Shown: positions 52,881-62,353 of the stretch, piece after piece
Layout: each line of letters starts with the position of its first letter
How positions within the stretch are numbered: position 1 is the first letter of the stretch
NCBI RefSeq assembly: GCF_013167955.1
Contig: NZ_BLWF01000001.1
Span: forward strand, 186,001-250,000
DNA: 64,000 nucleotides
Direction: 5' to 3'
Origin: Thermanaeromonas sp. C210
GTDB lineage: Bacteria; Bacillota; DSM-521; Neomoorellales; Neomoorellaceae
Notes under the pieces: model-generated
Seen by the model: only the letters and a program-made list of their open reading frames with translations
The model's database searches: none
Told to the model about the DNA's origin: nothing
Made by a program: the position numbers and the translations under genes

Positions 52881-53876
52881 ATGGTTACCATCAAAGACGT
52901 TGCCAGGAAAGCCGGAGTATCCGTAACTACCGTCTCACGCGTACTTAACAATAGTCCCCACCCTATAAGTCCGGAGACACGGCAACGGGTTTTAGAAGCG
53001 GTCGCCGAGTTGGGCTTCCTCCCTAACGCGGCGGCCCGCAGCCTGCAGCTGCAGGAGACCAAGACCATCGGCTTGATGCTGCCGGACATTGCCAACCCCT
53101 ATTATCCCGGTATTGTTAGAGGGATCGAAGATGTAGCCCATGAAGAGGGTTATACCATCATCCTGTGTAACACCGACCGCTCCCGCGAGCGCACTTCCAG
53201 GTACCTCCGGGTTTTGCGGGAGAAGAGGGTGGACGGGATCATCTTTACCGGAGGAGGTGTGGTGGAGGACGCCTGCCGGGACCGGTTTTTCTGGCGGGAG
53301 GAGGAAATACCTACCGTCGTTATCGGGCGGCATTCCGCCGATTTTCCTTCCGTCCAGATCGACAACGTAGCGGCAGCCAAGGGGGCCATAGCCCACTTGA
53401 TCTCTCAGGGTCACCGGTATATTGCCTGTATTACCGGCCCGGAAACCTCTACTACCGCCCGGGACCGCCTCCAGGGATACCGGGAGGCCCTGGCGGAGGC
53501 GGGGCTGGAGTACGACGCCGCAATGGTAGTAGCAGGGGATTTTAGCCCGGCCGGGGGATACAGGGCGTTGGAGGAGCTCCTGGCCCGACCCAGGCTAAAG
53601 TTTACCGCCCTCTTCACCCACAACGACCTCATGGCCGTCGGGGCGCTGAAGGCCCTGGCCGACAACGGCCTATCGGTACCCCGGGATGTAGCCGTGGTGG
53701 GCTTTGACGATATACCCCTGGCTTCCTACGTGCTGCCGCGCTTGACAACGGTGGCGGTACCCGTGTATGACCTGGGGGTGACGGCCATGCGCCTGCTGCG
53801 GGATCTGTTGCAAGGCCGCGAGGTGGCGCCTGTTACAACCCTGCCTACGGAGCTGGTAGTCAGAGAGTCGGGCTAA
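52881..53876 (+). CDS. LacI-family transcriptional regulator
   Basis: A 331-residue repressor. The LacI helix-turn-helix (MVTIKDVARKAGVSVTTVSR) opens it, with hinge residues at about 50-60, then a periplasmic-binding-protein-like effector domain ('IGLMLPDIANPYYPGIVRGI', 'ALFTHNDLMAVGALKALADN', 'VAVVGFDDIPLASYV'). The effector is probably a sugar or sugar acid used by the operon starting at 54010. ATG 52881, with CGGAGTG upstream. Confidence 0.94.
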   Translation: MVTIKDVARKAGVSVTTVSRVLNNSPHPISPETRQRVLEAVAELGFLPNAAARSLQLQETKTIGLMLPDIANPYYPGIVRGIEDVAHEEGYTIILCNTDRSRERTSRYLRVLREKRVDGIIFTGGGVVEDACRDRFFWREEEIPTVVIGRHSADFPSVQIDNVAAAKGAIAHLISQGHRYIACITGPETSTTARDRLQGYREALAEAGLEYDAAMVVAGDFSPAGGYRALEELLARPRLKFTALFTHNDLMAVGALKALADNGLSVPRDVAVVGFDDIPLASYVLPRLTTVAVPVYDLGVTAMRLLRDLLQGREVAPVTTLPTELVVRESG

Positions 53877-54009
53877 TAGGGGAGCGAGCGGCTGGAAAGT
53901 GATGCAAGGGGAAGCAGAAAAAGGGGCGAACATCAGGTAGCGAATGTAAAGGCATTCAACATTTTAAACATTATTCCATAAAACAATATGATTCTGGAGG
54001 TTCGCAGTT

Positions 54010-54861
54010 ATGGCTAAACGGTACAACCTGTTGGAATGCTCCTTTGTGGAGGCCCAGGAATGGTTTAAAGAAACGGATGTAGTGCTGGTACCCGTGGGAA
54101 GCTGTGAAAAACACGGGGCCCACGTTCCCCTCGGAACGGACAGCTTTACCACTATTTCGGTGACGGAGAGGGCGGCCCGGCTGGCCAACGTGCCCTACAC
54201 GCCCTTACTGCCCTTCGGCTATTCGCCCCACCATATGGGAGAAGTGGGGGAGGGTTGCGGTACCATTACCCTGGCGGCCGAAACCTTCCGGCGGGTCCTT
54301 TACGATATAGCCCGCAGCTTGATCTATCACGGCGCCAACAAGGTGGTTTACGTATCCCACCACGGTTCCAACACTAAACCCATTGACGAGCTCCTGCGCA
54401 AGATTCGCTACCAGACGGGAGCCTTCGTGGCCTGGTACAAAACGCCCACCGAAAGGGAATGTGAAGTGGTTAAAGGCATCCTGGAAGGGCCGCCGGAGGA
54501 GACCCCCGGTTGGCACGCCGGGGAAATGGAGACGGCCCAGGTTATGGCCTACGATGAGAGCCTGGTGGACATGAGCCGCGCGGTCCGGGACACGGCCCAT
54601 GCACCGCGGTGGATGGGGCCGGAATTCTCCAAGATCGACGGCACCGCTACCGTCAAGTTCCGGGGCTCGGAAAACATAATCGTCCCCATGGAACACCATG
54701 AGTACTCCGATCACGCCACCATCGGGAATCCCTTCCGCGGCACCAAGGAGAAGGGCCTGAAGCTCTTCGAAAAGGAAGCCGAACACCTGGCGGCCTTCAT
54801 CAATGAGGTTAAGAAGTTCCCCTTCCAGGTCAAGAACCGGGATTTCCCCGAGAGGGCCTAG
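54010..54861 (+). CDS. Creatininase-family amidohydrolase
   Basis: A 283-residue protein with the creatininase metal motif 'VPVGSCEKHGAHVPLGTDSF' (Glu, His and Asp ligands near residues 32-47), 'GEVGEGCGTITLAAETFRRV' and 'VVYVSHHGSNTKPIDELL' with a further His, and 'HAGEMETAQVMAYDESLV'. The family opens cyclic amides and includes enzymes acting on lactam or formamide rings. In this operon a ring-opening or deformylating hydrolase step is likely. CTGGAGG precedes the ATG. Confidence 0.88.
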   Translation: MAKRYNLLECSFVEAQEWFKETDVVLVPVGSCEKHGAHVPLGTDSFTTISVTERAARLANVPYTPLLPFGYSPHHMGEVGEGCGTITLAAETFRRVLYDIARSLIYHGANKVVYVSHHGSNTKPIDELLRKIRYQTGAFVAWYKTPTERECEVVKGILEGPPEETPGWHAGEMETAQVMAYDESLVDMSRAVRDTAHAPRWMGPEFSKIDGTATVKFRGSENIIVPMEHHEYSDHATIGNPFRGTKEKGLKLFEKEAEHLAAFINEVKKFPFQVKNRDFPERA

Positions 54862-54921
54862 AGGTGACGGGGCGCAGGCCTAAAGGGCCTACCGGGCTGG
54901 CTATCCCCTGCTTTGGTGAGG

Positions 54922-55128
54922 GTGATTTAGCTCGTAAGCGAGCGACTTGAGCCGAGCGGAAGACCAAACTTAGCGAAATTGAGGCCGGAGGCGGGGTCGA
55001 GGCCATGGACGGCCGAGGCCGGCTCCTGAGGCACGGAAGCCGAATGAGCCGGGAACCCCGCCGGAGGCCGAAAATTGAGCTTAAGTATTGGTCCGCGAGG
55101 TTCACGGAGCGAGCGAGAGCTAAATCGC
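54922..55128 (+). ncRNA. Repeated structured RNA, copy C, inside the catabolic operon
   Basis: Helices: GTGATTTAGCTC (54922-54933) with GAGCTAAATCGC (55117-55128); GCGAGC facing GCGAGC (54938-54943, 55109-55114 area); TGAGCC-GA-GCGG with CCGC-GA-GGTTCA; GACCAAACTTA (54962-54972) with TAAGTATTGGTC (55082-55093); GGCGGGGT (54990-54997) with ACCCCGCC (55055-55062); CCGGCTC (55019-55025) with GAGCCGG (55046-55052); GGC-ACGGAA-GCC inside. It lies between the creatininase and aldolase genes, 61 bp after one and 118 bp before the other. The flanks hold no gene. Confidence 0.75.
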
Positions 55129-55245
55129 GCCCAGCTAAAAGGTGGGGATACGGCAGCCTTCAGGGGGCCTGCGCCCCGAGCTTACCCTTTCGCCGGCACA
55201 CGGATGGGAGTTAAACTCCGCAATTCTTAGAAGAGGTGCGTTACA

Positions 55246-55851
55246 TTGTTCCCTGACCCAGATTTGGAGCTCCTCAGAAAAGAACTTGTTAATATAACCC
55301 GCCGGTTATACCAACGGGGGCTGTCTTCGGGCACCAGCGGGAATACCAGCGCCCGGCTGCCGGATAGGCCCGACCTCGTTTGGATCAAAGCCAGCGGCCG
55401 TTGCTTCGGCGAGGTGGAGGAAAAGGACTTTCTGCTGGTAGACCTGGAGGGAAATATATTGGAGGGCCAGGGCCGCCCGTCCAAGGAGATCAGGTTTCAC
55501 CTGGGCATTTACCGGGAGCGGCCCGAGATCAACGCCGTGATCCACGGCCACTCTCCTTATGCCACGGCTTACGCCACCGCCTTCGGCCGGTTGCCCGTGG
55601 TGACGGCCGCGGCGGAAGCGGGGTTAAGCCGTATCGCCGTAGTGGGTTACGAGCTCCCGGGTTCGGAAGAACTGGCCCGCCTGGTGGTAGCTGCCTTCCG
55701 GGATAAGGAAGTTAAGGCGGCGGTGCTTATGAAACACGGCTTTGTCACCGTGGGACCCGATATACGGAAGGCCTATTATCTGGCCGATGTGCTGGAGGAT
55801 AATGCCCGCGTGGCATCTCTGATGGTCCAGTTGAAGGCCGGGCCGGAGTGA
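55246..55851 (+). CDS. Class II aldolase / adducin family protein
   Basis: A 201-residue FucA-like protein: LSSGTSGNTSARLPDRPDLV (phosphate/substrate loop, about residue 25), 'IKASGRCFGEVEEKDFLLVD', and the zinc site 'AVIHGHSPYATAYATAF' (HGH, about residue 98) with a later His in 'MKHGFVTVG'. Such enzymes cleave or epimerise sugar phosphates. Start is TTG 55246 after GAGGTG. The upstream RNA separates it from the creatininase gene. Confidence 0.9.
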   Translation: MFPDPDLELLRKELVNITRRLYQRGLSSGTSGNTSARLPDRPDLVWIKASGRCFGEVEEKDFLLVDLEGNILEGQGRPSKEIRFHLGIYRERPEINAVIHGHSPYATAYATAFGRLPVVTAAAEAGLSRIAVVGYELPGSEELARLVVAAFRDKEVKAAVLMKHGFVTVGPDIRKAYYLADVLEDNARVASLMVQLKAGPE

Positions 55852-55925
55852 AGAAATTAGTTTATAACATATGTCCAGAATTGCCAATTATTAAAATAAT
55901 TTTTATACAAAGAGGGGTCGGCACC

Positions 55926-56843
55926 ATGCAGGGCTCTATCTACGAGTACATGAAGGTGGGTATCATCCATTTTAAGGCCTTTCCCGCTACGGTTTACGGC
56001 ACGGGACCCATTCTGGAAACCCTGCGGCGGATTGCGGAGGACGACTTTTTTACTGCCGTGGAGGTGGGCTGGATAAGGGATGTCCAAACGCGCTTGGAGG
56101 CCGCCCAGATGCTCAAGGTGGCCCATATGGAGGTCTGCTATGCTACCCAGCCGGCCATGTTCAGCCAGAAGCTCAACCTCAATTCCTTTGATCCCCAGGA
56201 ACGCAAGAGGGCCATTAAACAAGTTATGAATTGTCTTAAGGAAGCCCTGGATTTGGGGGCCACGTCGGTGCGGATTCCTGCCGGTAAGGACCCGGGACCG
56301 GAGAAAAGGGAGGAGGCCAAAAAGTTGCTGGTAGATTCCCTGGCCCAGATCTGCTCCTACGCCCGGGAGATGGGGGATCCCCAGATCACCTTGAAAATCT
56401 TTGACCGGGATATCGATAAGGAATCCCTCATCGGCCATTTCCAGGACGCCCTGGACGTGGCCCGCCAGCTCCGGCCGGACTTTCCCCAATTCGGCCTCCT
56501 GGCCGATCTTTCCCACTTCCCCCTGCTAAGGGAAAAACCGGAGGACGCCCTGCCCCTGGTCAAGGACTATTTGCAGTCTTTTCACATCGGCAACTGTGTT
56601 ATGAAAGATCCGCGTCATCCCCTGTATGGCGATCTGCAGCCGCGCTTCGGCGTGGAAGACGGCGAGGTTGGCGTAGAGGATGTCAGTGCTTATTTCCGGC
56701 TGTTGGCGGAGTTGGGATTGATCGGCCGGGAGAAGCGGCCGGTGGTGAGCGCCGAGGTGCGACCCCTCCTCCCGGGAGAGACCCCGGAATTGGTCATCGC
56801 CAATACCAAGCGGGTGATCAGGGAAGCCTGGGCCCTGGCCTAA
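55926..56843 (+). CDS. TIM-barrel sugar isomerase/epimerase-like protein
   Basis: A 305-residue protein of the xylose-isomerase-like TIM-barrel group: 'ALDLGATSVRIPAGKDPG', 'ITLKIFDRDIDKESLIGHFQ', 'FGLLADLSHFPLLREKP' and 'DYLQSFHIGNCVM' carry the Glu/Asp/His metal positions of that fold. It probably interconverts a keto and an aldo sugar acid. The ATG at 55926 has GAGGGGT upstream; the frame is open to 55848 but the earlier codons overlap the aldolase end. Confidence 0.8.
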   Translation: MQGSIYEYMKVGIIHFKAFPATVYGTGPILETLRRIAEDDFFTAVEVGWIRDVQTRLEAAQMLKVAHMEVCYATQPAMFSQKLNLNSFDPQERKRAIKQVMNCLKEALDLGATSVRIPAGKDPGPEKREEAKKLLVDSLAQICSYAREMGDPQITLKIFDRDIDKESLIGHFQDALDVARQLRPDFPQFGLLADLSHFPLLREKPEDALPLVKDYLQSFHIGNCVMKDPRHPLYGDLQPRFGVEDGEVGVEDVSAYFRLLAELGLIGREKRPVVSAEVRPLLPGETPELVIANTKRVIREAWALA

Positions 56844-56858
56844 GGGAGGACGGAAACA

Positions 56859-58100
56859 ATGCCCGTTCCGGCCATCGCCGTTATAGCCACCGTGGATACC
56901 AAGGAAGCGGAAACGCGCTTTTTGCGGGATTTTATCAGGGCCCGGGGGTTTGCCGCTCCTGTACTGGACGTAAGCACCTATCTTCCCCATGGTTTGGAGG
57001 CCGAATATCCCCGGGAAACCATAAGCCAGTTGGGCGGGGCGGCCTTTGCCGACCTGGGGAAGCTCCGGCGGGACGCCATGATGGAGGCCATGGGACGGGG
57101 AGCCGCCCGCGTCCTCCAGGATCTTTATCGCCGCGGCGAACTCCGGGGAGTGCTGGGCATCGGAGGCAACCAGGGCACGGCTATCGCTTCCATCGCCATG
57201 CAGGGCCTGCCCATAGGGGTGCCCAAGGTCATCGTGTCCACCGTGGCCTCCGGCAATGTCCGGCCCTATGTAAAGTACAAAGATATTGTTATGTTTTTCT
57301 CGGTAGCCGACCTGCTGGGCGGCCCCAATACCGTTAGCCGCACAATTTTGAGCAATGCGGCGGCGGCGGTCATAGGGATGGCCCGGGACGGGTTGCCCCT
57401 TGAGCGGGGGCAAAAATCGGTCATTGCCGTCACGGCCTTCGGCAACACCAACGCCGCCGTCGCCGCGGCCAGGGAGCTCCTGGAAGAAAAGGGCTATGAG
57501 GTCATCGCCTTTCATGCCTCGGGGGCCTGCGGTTCGGCCATGGAGGAGCTTATTGAGGAGGGATGGATACAGGGGGTTCTGGACCTGACCACCCATGAGC
57601 TCATAGGAGAGGTTTTCGGAGATGACATTTATACGCCCTTAAGGCCCAGGCTGGAAGCGGCGGGCAAAAGGGGCGTTCCCCAGGTGGTGGCGCCCGGGGG
57701 CCTGGATTATTTCTGCTTCGGACCGCCGGAGAGCATTCCTCCTAAGTACCGGGGAAGGCCGACCCACTACCATAACCCTTACAACACCAACGTCCGGGCC
57801 ACGGCCGCTGAACTGGAGCGGGTGGGAAGGGTCATGGCCGCCAAGCTTAACGGGGCCCGGGGACCGGTGGCCGTCCTCATCCCCCTCCGGGGATGGTCGG
57901 AGAACGGCAGGGCAGGGGGTCCCCTTTACGATCCGGAAGCGGATGCAGCCCTGATGAGGGCCCTGGAGGAAAACCTGGAGGCCGGCATCGGGCTGGTCAA
58001 GGTAGATGCCCATATTAACGATCCGGAGTTTGTGGATACGGCAGTAAGAATTTTGGATGAAATGATGGCTCAGGTGAAGAAAGGGCAAGAACAGGGTTAA
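56859..58100 (+). CDS. UPF0261 / Tm-1-like ATP-binding domain protein
   Basis: A 413-residue protein whose opening 'AVIATVDTKEAETRFLRDFI' and later 'GVLGIGGNQGTAIASIAMQG', 'VSTVASGNVRPYVKYKDIVM' and 'VVAPGGLDYFCFGPPESIP' are hallmarks of UPF0261. The family is widespread in carbohydrate-acid operons, usually beside a TIM-barrel partner, and its reaction is not settled. GGGAGGA lies before the ATG. Confidence 0.92.
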   Translation: MPVPAIAVIATVDTKEAETRFLRDFIRARGFAAPVLDVSTYLPHGLEAEYPRETISQLGGAAFADLGKLRRDAMMEAMGRGAARVLQDLYRRGELRGVLGIGGNQGTAIASIAMQGLPIGVPKVIVSTVASGNVRPYVKYKDIVMFFSVADLLGGPNTVSRTILSNAAAAVIGMARDGLPLERGQKSVIAVTAFGNTNAAVAAARELLEEKGYEVIAFHASGACGSAMEELIEEGWIQGVLDLTTHELIGEVFGDDIYTPLRPRLEAAGKRGVPQVVAPGGLDYFCFGPPESIPPKYRGRPTHYHNPYNTNVRATAAELERVGRVMAAKLNGARGPVAVLIPLRGWSENGRAGGPLYDPEADAALMRALEENLEAGIGLVKVDAHINDPEFVDTAVRILDEMMAQVKKGQEQG

Positions 58101-58144
58101 CTCTGGCGAAGGATTAAATCTTGCGAAAGGAGCATGAGGCCTCT

Positions 58145-59221
58145 ATGGAATTCGCCATTCCGGAAAAAATGAAAGCCCTGGTATTGTTCGGGCCCAACGA
58201 CGTACGCCTGGTGGAAAAACCGGTGCCCAAGCCCGGCCCGGGAGAGGTCTTGGTCAGGGTAGCCGCCTGCGGTATATGCGGCACCGATGTCAAGATTATA
58301 ACTAAAGGAATGCCCAAGATGCCCCCCTACGGCGAGTTCACCTTCGGCCATGAGTGGGCCGGTACGGTGGTGGCCGTCGGGGAGACGGTGGACGAATTTA
58401 AGGTAGGGGACCGGGTGGCCATCGAAGCCCACAAGGGGTGCGGGCGGTGTGAGAACTGCATTGACGGCAAATATACCGCCTGTTTGAACTACGGCCGCCT
58501 GGATAAAGGCCACAGGGCGGCCGGCATGACGGTGGACGGCGGATTTGCCGAGTATGCTGTGCAGCACGTTAATTCGGTCTATAAAATTCCGGACAATATT
58601 TCTTTTAATGAAGCCACTTATGTTACTACCGCCGGGTGTGCCCTGTACGCCATTGATGTGAGCGGGGGATACATTGCCGGGGACACAGTGCTGGTTATCG
58701 GGCCCGGCCCCATTGGCCTCTCCGTCGTCCAGGGAGCCCGGGCCCTGGGAGCGGAAAAGATTATCCTGGTGGGAACCCGGGAGGATCGTCTCGCCAAGGG
58801 GCGGCAGCTCGGGGCCACCCATACCATCAATGTGCGGGAGGAGGCTGCGCCCCTGGAGAAGATCCTGGCCCTGACGGGGGGTAAGGGAGCCGAGCGGGTT
58901 TTTGAATGCGCCGGTACTTCGGAGAGCCTGGAGCTGGCCATAAAGTCGGCCAAAAAAGGCGGGGTGGTGGTGCTGGTTTCCTTCTATAAAGAGCCGGTGA
59001 CCGTCAACCTGGATCATGCGGTAATAAATCAGATCAGCCTTTTGAGCGTGCGGGGGGAAGGCAACCGCAACTGCCAGCGCGCCCTGTCCCTGATGGCCCA
59101 GGGCAAGATCGATGCCAAGCCCATCATGACCCACGCCTTTCCCCTGGAGGAATTCCACAAGGCCCTGGATTATTTTGTAAATCGCAAAGACGGGGCTATG
59201 AAGGTGGTGATCAATCCTTAA
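58145..59221 (+). CDS. Zinc-dependent medium-chain dehydrogenase (sorbitol/threonine dehydrogenase-like)
   Basis: A 358-residue MDR enzyme: 'VAACGICGTDVKIITKG' (catalytic Zn Cys), 'FTFGHEWAGTVVAVG' (Zn Glu/His), structural-zinc cysteines in GCGRCENCIDGKYTAC, and an NAD-binding 'VLVIGPGPIGLSVVQGARAL' near residue 178. It should oxidise a secondary alcohol of a sugar or sugar acid. The ATG at 58145 lies 12 nt after AAGGAG; earlier codons from TTG 58121 overlap that site. Confidence 0.92.
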   Translation: MEFAIPEKMKALVLFGPNDVRLVEKPVPKPGPGEVLVRVAACGICGTDVKIITKGMPKMPPYGEFTFGHEWAGTVVAVGETVDEFKVGDRVAIEAHKGCGRCENCIDGKYTACLNYGRLDKGHRAAGMTVDGGFAEYAVQHVNSVYKIPDNISFNEATYVTTAGCALYAIDVSGGYIAGDTVLVIGPGPIGLSVVQGARALGAEKIILVGTREDRLAKGRQLGATHTINVREEAAPLEKILALTGGKGAERVFECAGTSESLELAIKSAKKGGVVVLVSFYKEPVTVNLDHAVINQISLLSVRGEGNRNCQRALSLMAQGKIDAKPIMTHAFPLEEFHKALDYFVNRKDGAMKVVINP

Positions 59222-59294
59222 TGACCGTAAAACAAAGCTCATAGTTTCAAGGTTCACCCTCAAGCTAAATGAGAATTCTTAAGGAGGTCGGGAT

Positions 59295-60308
59295 GTGCTT
59301 ATGGGTAAGAATTCCCGGATAATGTTCATAGTGGTCCTGATCCTGGCGGGTTTGTTGGTGGCGGGCGGCTGTGGAGGGGGGCAGGCTGCCCAGGGAGAAG
59401 GGGCTCAGGAACAAAAAATAGATTTTCCCACCAAGCCTATAGAAATGACCGTCCTTTTTGCTTCAGGAAGTGGAGCCGACCTTTTGGCCCGTAAAGTGGC
59501 GGAGCTGGCCAGTAAAGAGCTGGGGCAGCCTATTAGCGTTGTTAACCGGACCGGTGCCGGCGGCGCCGTAGGATACAGTTATGTAAAGGAACAGAAACCG
59601 GACGGTTATTCCATCGTGTGGAACTCCAATTCTATCAATACTGCTTATCATGCGGGGAATATGAATTTCAACTATACTGCCTTCAGTGGGGTGGCCGAAC
59701 TAACCACCGAACCGGTGAGCATTGCCGTGAGAGCCGATGCACCCTGGAAGGATATAAATGAGTTTGTAGAGTATGCCAAGCAAAACCCCGGTAAAGTACG
59801 AATCGGGAATTCGGGCAACGGTAGTTTTACCCACCTGGTAGCGGTGGCCCTGGAAAATGAGACGGGTGCTAAATTCACCCATGTACCCTTTGGTCAGGGA
59901 GGATTGGCTATTTCCAGCGTGTTAGGGGGTCAGATCGAAGCCAGCTCCCAGCTGCCGGCAGAGATTATGTCTCAGGTAAAGGCCGGCCAGGTAAGGATCC
60001 TGGCTATTACAGGGGAGGAAAGGCTTAAGATTTTACCCGATGTACCGACGTTCCAAGAAAAAGGTATACCCCTTACCCTTTCCTTGTGGCGCGGTATTGC
60101 GGTACCGGCTGGTACGCCCGAACCGGTTATTCAAAAGCTGGAGGAAGCCTTCAGGAAGGTTACGGAGAATCCCGAGTTCAGGCAATTTGCCGAGGAGATG
60201 GGTGCCAATATCGAGTTCCGCGGAGCCAAGGAATTTGACGAATTCATTGCGGAACAGGATGTTGCACTGGCCAACTTGATGGAACAGATCGGTATGAAAA
60301 AGCAGTAG
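59295..60308 (+). CDS. tctC: TctC-type solute-binding lipoprotein
   Basis: A 337-residue protein. The signal peptide (about residues 8-27) ends in a lipobox-like VAGGC. The mature part has the Bug/TctC pattern: 'IEMTVLFASGSGADLLARKV' near residue 53 and 'VVNRTGAGGAVGYSYVKEQK' near 82, which bind the carboxylate. It is the external receptor of a tripartite tricarboxylate transporter. GTG 59295 (7 nt after AAGGAGG) is preferred; ATG 59301 is possible. Confidence 0.93.
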   Translation: MLMGKNSRIMFIVVLILAGLLVAGGCGGGQAAQGEGAQEQKIDFPTKPIEMTVLFASGSGADLLARKVAELASKELGQPISVVNRTGAGGAVGYSYVKEQKPDGYSIVWNSNSINTAYHAGNMNFNYTAFSGVAELTTEPVSIAVRADAPWKDINEFVEYAKQNPGKVRIGNSGNGSFTHLVAVALENETGAKFTHVPFGQGGLAISSVLGGQIEASSQLPAEIMSQVKAGQVRILAITGEERLKILPDVPTFQEKGIPLTLSLWRGIAVPAGTPEPVIQKLEEAFRKVTENPEFRQFAEEMGANIEFRGAKEFDEFIAEQDVALANLMEQIGMKKQ

Positions 60309-60383
60309 CACCTTGGACGATGACCAGGTAAGTCAGGGGGACATCCTCAGGGGTGTCCCCCTGAACGACCGGGGGGTGGTAAA

Positions 60384-60839
60384 TTGGCCAAGGGAGCTGC
60401 CGACAGCCTGGTGGTAGCGGGTATTGGGCTATTTTTCCTGGTTTACTCTTTGCAGTACAATTTAGGCACCCTGGACTCTCCGGGGGAAGGCATTTTCCCC
60501 TTGTTGGTAGCCGTGGCGGTTACGGCCATGGCGGGCTGGCTACTGATTACTAGTTTATTGTCTAAAGAATTACAACAGCCGGCCGCAACCAAGGGGGAAA
60601 AGGAAGGCCCCCAAGGCAGGATAATAACCCTGATATTGGTGAATGCCGCAGTGCTTTGGGCCATGAAATTGGTGGGTTTTTTCACCGGAAGCTTTGTCCT
60701 GGTATGCCTATGCTGTAGATTGCTGGGAGTCAAGGAGTGGGCTAAAGCCATCGGCATAGCTGCCGGAGCCGTCCTGGGAGCTTATCTGATTTTTGCTGTC
60801 TGGCTCCAAGTCTCGTTCCCCAAAGGCCTTTTCATTTGA
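60384..60839 (+). CDS. tctB: TctB-type small membrane subunit
   Basis: A 151-residue protein with four hydrophobic segments (about 10-26, 38-58, 78-100 and 118-140) and the typical 'SPGEGIFPLLVAVAVTAMAG' loop. It is the small membrane partner of TctA. Start is TTG 60384 after GGGGGGTGG. Confidence 0.88.
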   Translation: MAKGAADSLVVAGIGLFFLVYSLQYNLGTLDSPGEGIFPLLVAVAVTAMAGWLLITSLLSKELQQPAATKGEKEGPQGRIITLILVNAAVLWAMKLVGFFTGSFVLVCLCCRLLGVKEWAKAIGIAAGAVLGAYLIFAVWLQVSFPKGLFI

Positions 60840-60857
60840 AGGAGGCGCCCTCTGATT

Positions 60858-62339
60858 ATGTCGCTCTTTTCGGCGTTGGAAATAGCCCTTACCCCCTATA
60901 ACCTTTTTGCTTGCTTTATAGGGGTAGTGGTGGGAACCTTGACCGGAGTTTTGCCGGGTCTGGGCCCTGCTGCAGCCATGGCCCTCTTATTACCTTTAAC
61001 GGTAAAAATGGGGCCCACCGCCGGTTTGATCATGTTGGCGGGCATCTACTACGGTGCCATGTACGGCGGTTCCACTACCTCTATACTGGTAAACGTGCCC
61101 GGAGAGCCGGCCAGTGTAGTTACTTGTTTAGAAGGATATAAGATGGCTAAAAAAGGCAGGGCCGGTGCAGCCCTGGCCGTCAGCGCTATAGGCTCCTTTG
61201 TGGCCGGAACTATCGGAATAATCCTACTGCAGGTCTTCGCTCCTCCCCTGGCTAAGGCAGCCTTGGCCTTCGGGCCGGCGGAGTTCTTCGCCTTGACTGT
61301 AGTGGGTATTATTTTGCTTTCCAATCTTTCGGGCAAGGGTGGAATAAAAGGGTTCCTGATGATAGCTCTAGGGGTCCTGCTATCTACTGTGGGGTTGGAT
61401 CCTCTGGGTGGGGTTAATAGATTTACCTTTAACCAGGCTCTGGCGGGTACCGGCTTAAGTTTTATAGCTATTGCTGCTGGTTTGTTCGGAGTGGGCGAAA
61501 TCCTGTGGTTGGCCAGCCGGCCGGAGGAGAAAGCAGAGGTCGTGGCCCGTGTGCGCTTGCGGGACCTTTATCCGACGAAGGAAGAAATTAAGAGGGCCTT
61601 GCCCCCTATCTTTAGGGGAAGCTTTCTGGGTTTCTTAATAGGCCTAATTCCGGGGCCGAGTGCCACCATTGCCTCTTTTACTTCTTATAGTTTAGAAAAA
61701 AGTGTTTCTAAACACCGCCGGGAGTTCGGCGACGGCGCCATCGAAGGCGTAGCGGGCCCGGAAGCGGCCAACAATGGTGCCAGTGCCGGGGCCATGGTAC
61801 CCTTGCTCTCCCTGGGGATACCTTTCTCCCCGGCCATTGCCGTCCTTTTGAGCGGCATGCTGTTGGTGGGGGTTACCCCCGGGCCCCTGTTCCTGCAGGA
61901 ACATCCCCAGGCCTTTTGGGGGGTCATCGGCAGCATGTATGTGGGCAATATGATGCTGCTGGTTCTAAACCTGCCCTTGGTGGGGATATGGGCCAGCATA
62001 ACCCGCATCCCCTCCAAATATTTAATGCCGGTGGTCTTGCTCTTCTGCATTGTAGGGGCCTATGCCGATAATAACAACATTTTTGATGTATGGGTTATGT
62101 TAGGCGCGGGAGCAGCGGGATATTTAATGCGAAAATACGAATACGATCCTGCTCCCCTCCTCATCGGCCTGGTAATGGGCCCCATCATGGAACGCTCTCT
62201 CCGGCAGGCCCTGATTATGGGCCGCGGCGATCTGGCCATCTTTACGGCGTCGCCCATTTCCCTCATAATGTACGGCATGGCGCTGGCCCTGGTTATTTTC
62301 ATGGCCGTTAAGAAGCCCAGGGTGCTAAGGGCTGACTGA
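60858..62339 (+). CDS. tctA: TctA-type large membrane subunit
   Basis: A 493-residue membrane protein with about 12 segments. 'LTGVLPGLGPAAAMALLLPL' and 'IYYGAMYGGSTTSILVNVPG' near residue 73 are signature TctA loops; 'GLIPGPSATIASFTSYSLEK' repeats the glycine-proline turn. It transports a carboxylate using a sodium or proton gradient. GGAGGCG precedes the ATG. Confidence 0.95.
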   Translation: MSLFSALEIALTPYNLFACFIGVVVGTLTGVLPGLGPAAAMALLLPLTVKMGPTAGLIMLAGIYYGAMYGGSTTSILVNVPGEPASVVTCLEGYKMAKKGRAGAALAVSAIGSFVAGTIGIILLQVFAPPLAKAALAFGPAEFFALTVVGIILLSNLSGKGGIKGFLMIALGVLLSTVGLDPLGGVNRFTFNQALAGTGLSFIAIAAGLFGVGEILWLASRPEEKAEVVARVRLRDLYPTKEEIKRALPPIFRGSFLGFLIGLIPGPSATIASFTSYSLEKSVSKHRREFGDGAIEGVAGPEAANNGASAGAMVPLLSLGIPFSPAIAVLLSGMLLVGVTPGPLFLQEHPQAFWGVIGSMYVGNMMLLVLNLPLVGIWASITRIPSKYLMPVVLLFCIVGAYADNNNIFDVWVMLGAGAAGYLMRKYEYDPAPLLIGLVMGPIMERSLRQALIMGRGDLAIFTASPISLIMYGMALALVIFMAVKKPRVLRAD

Positions 62340-62353
62340 GCTGGGGCAGGCGG

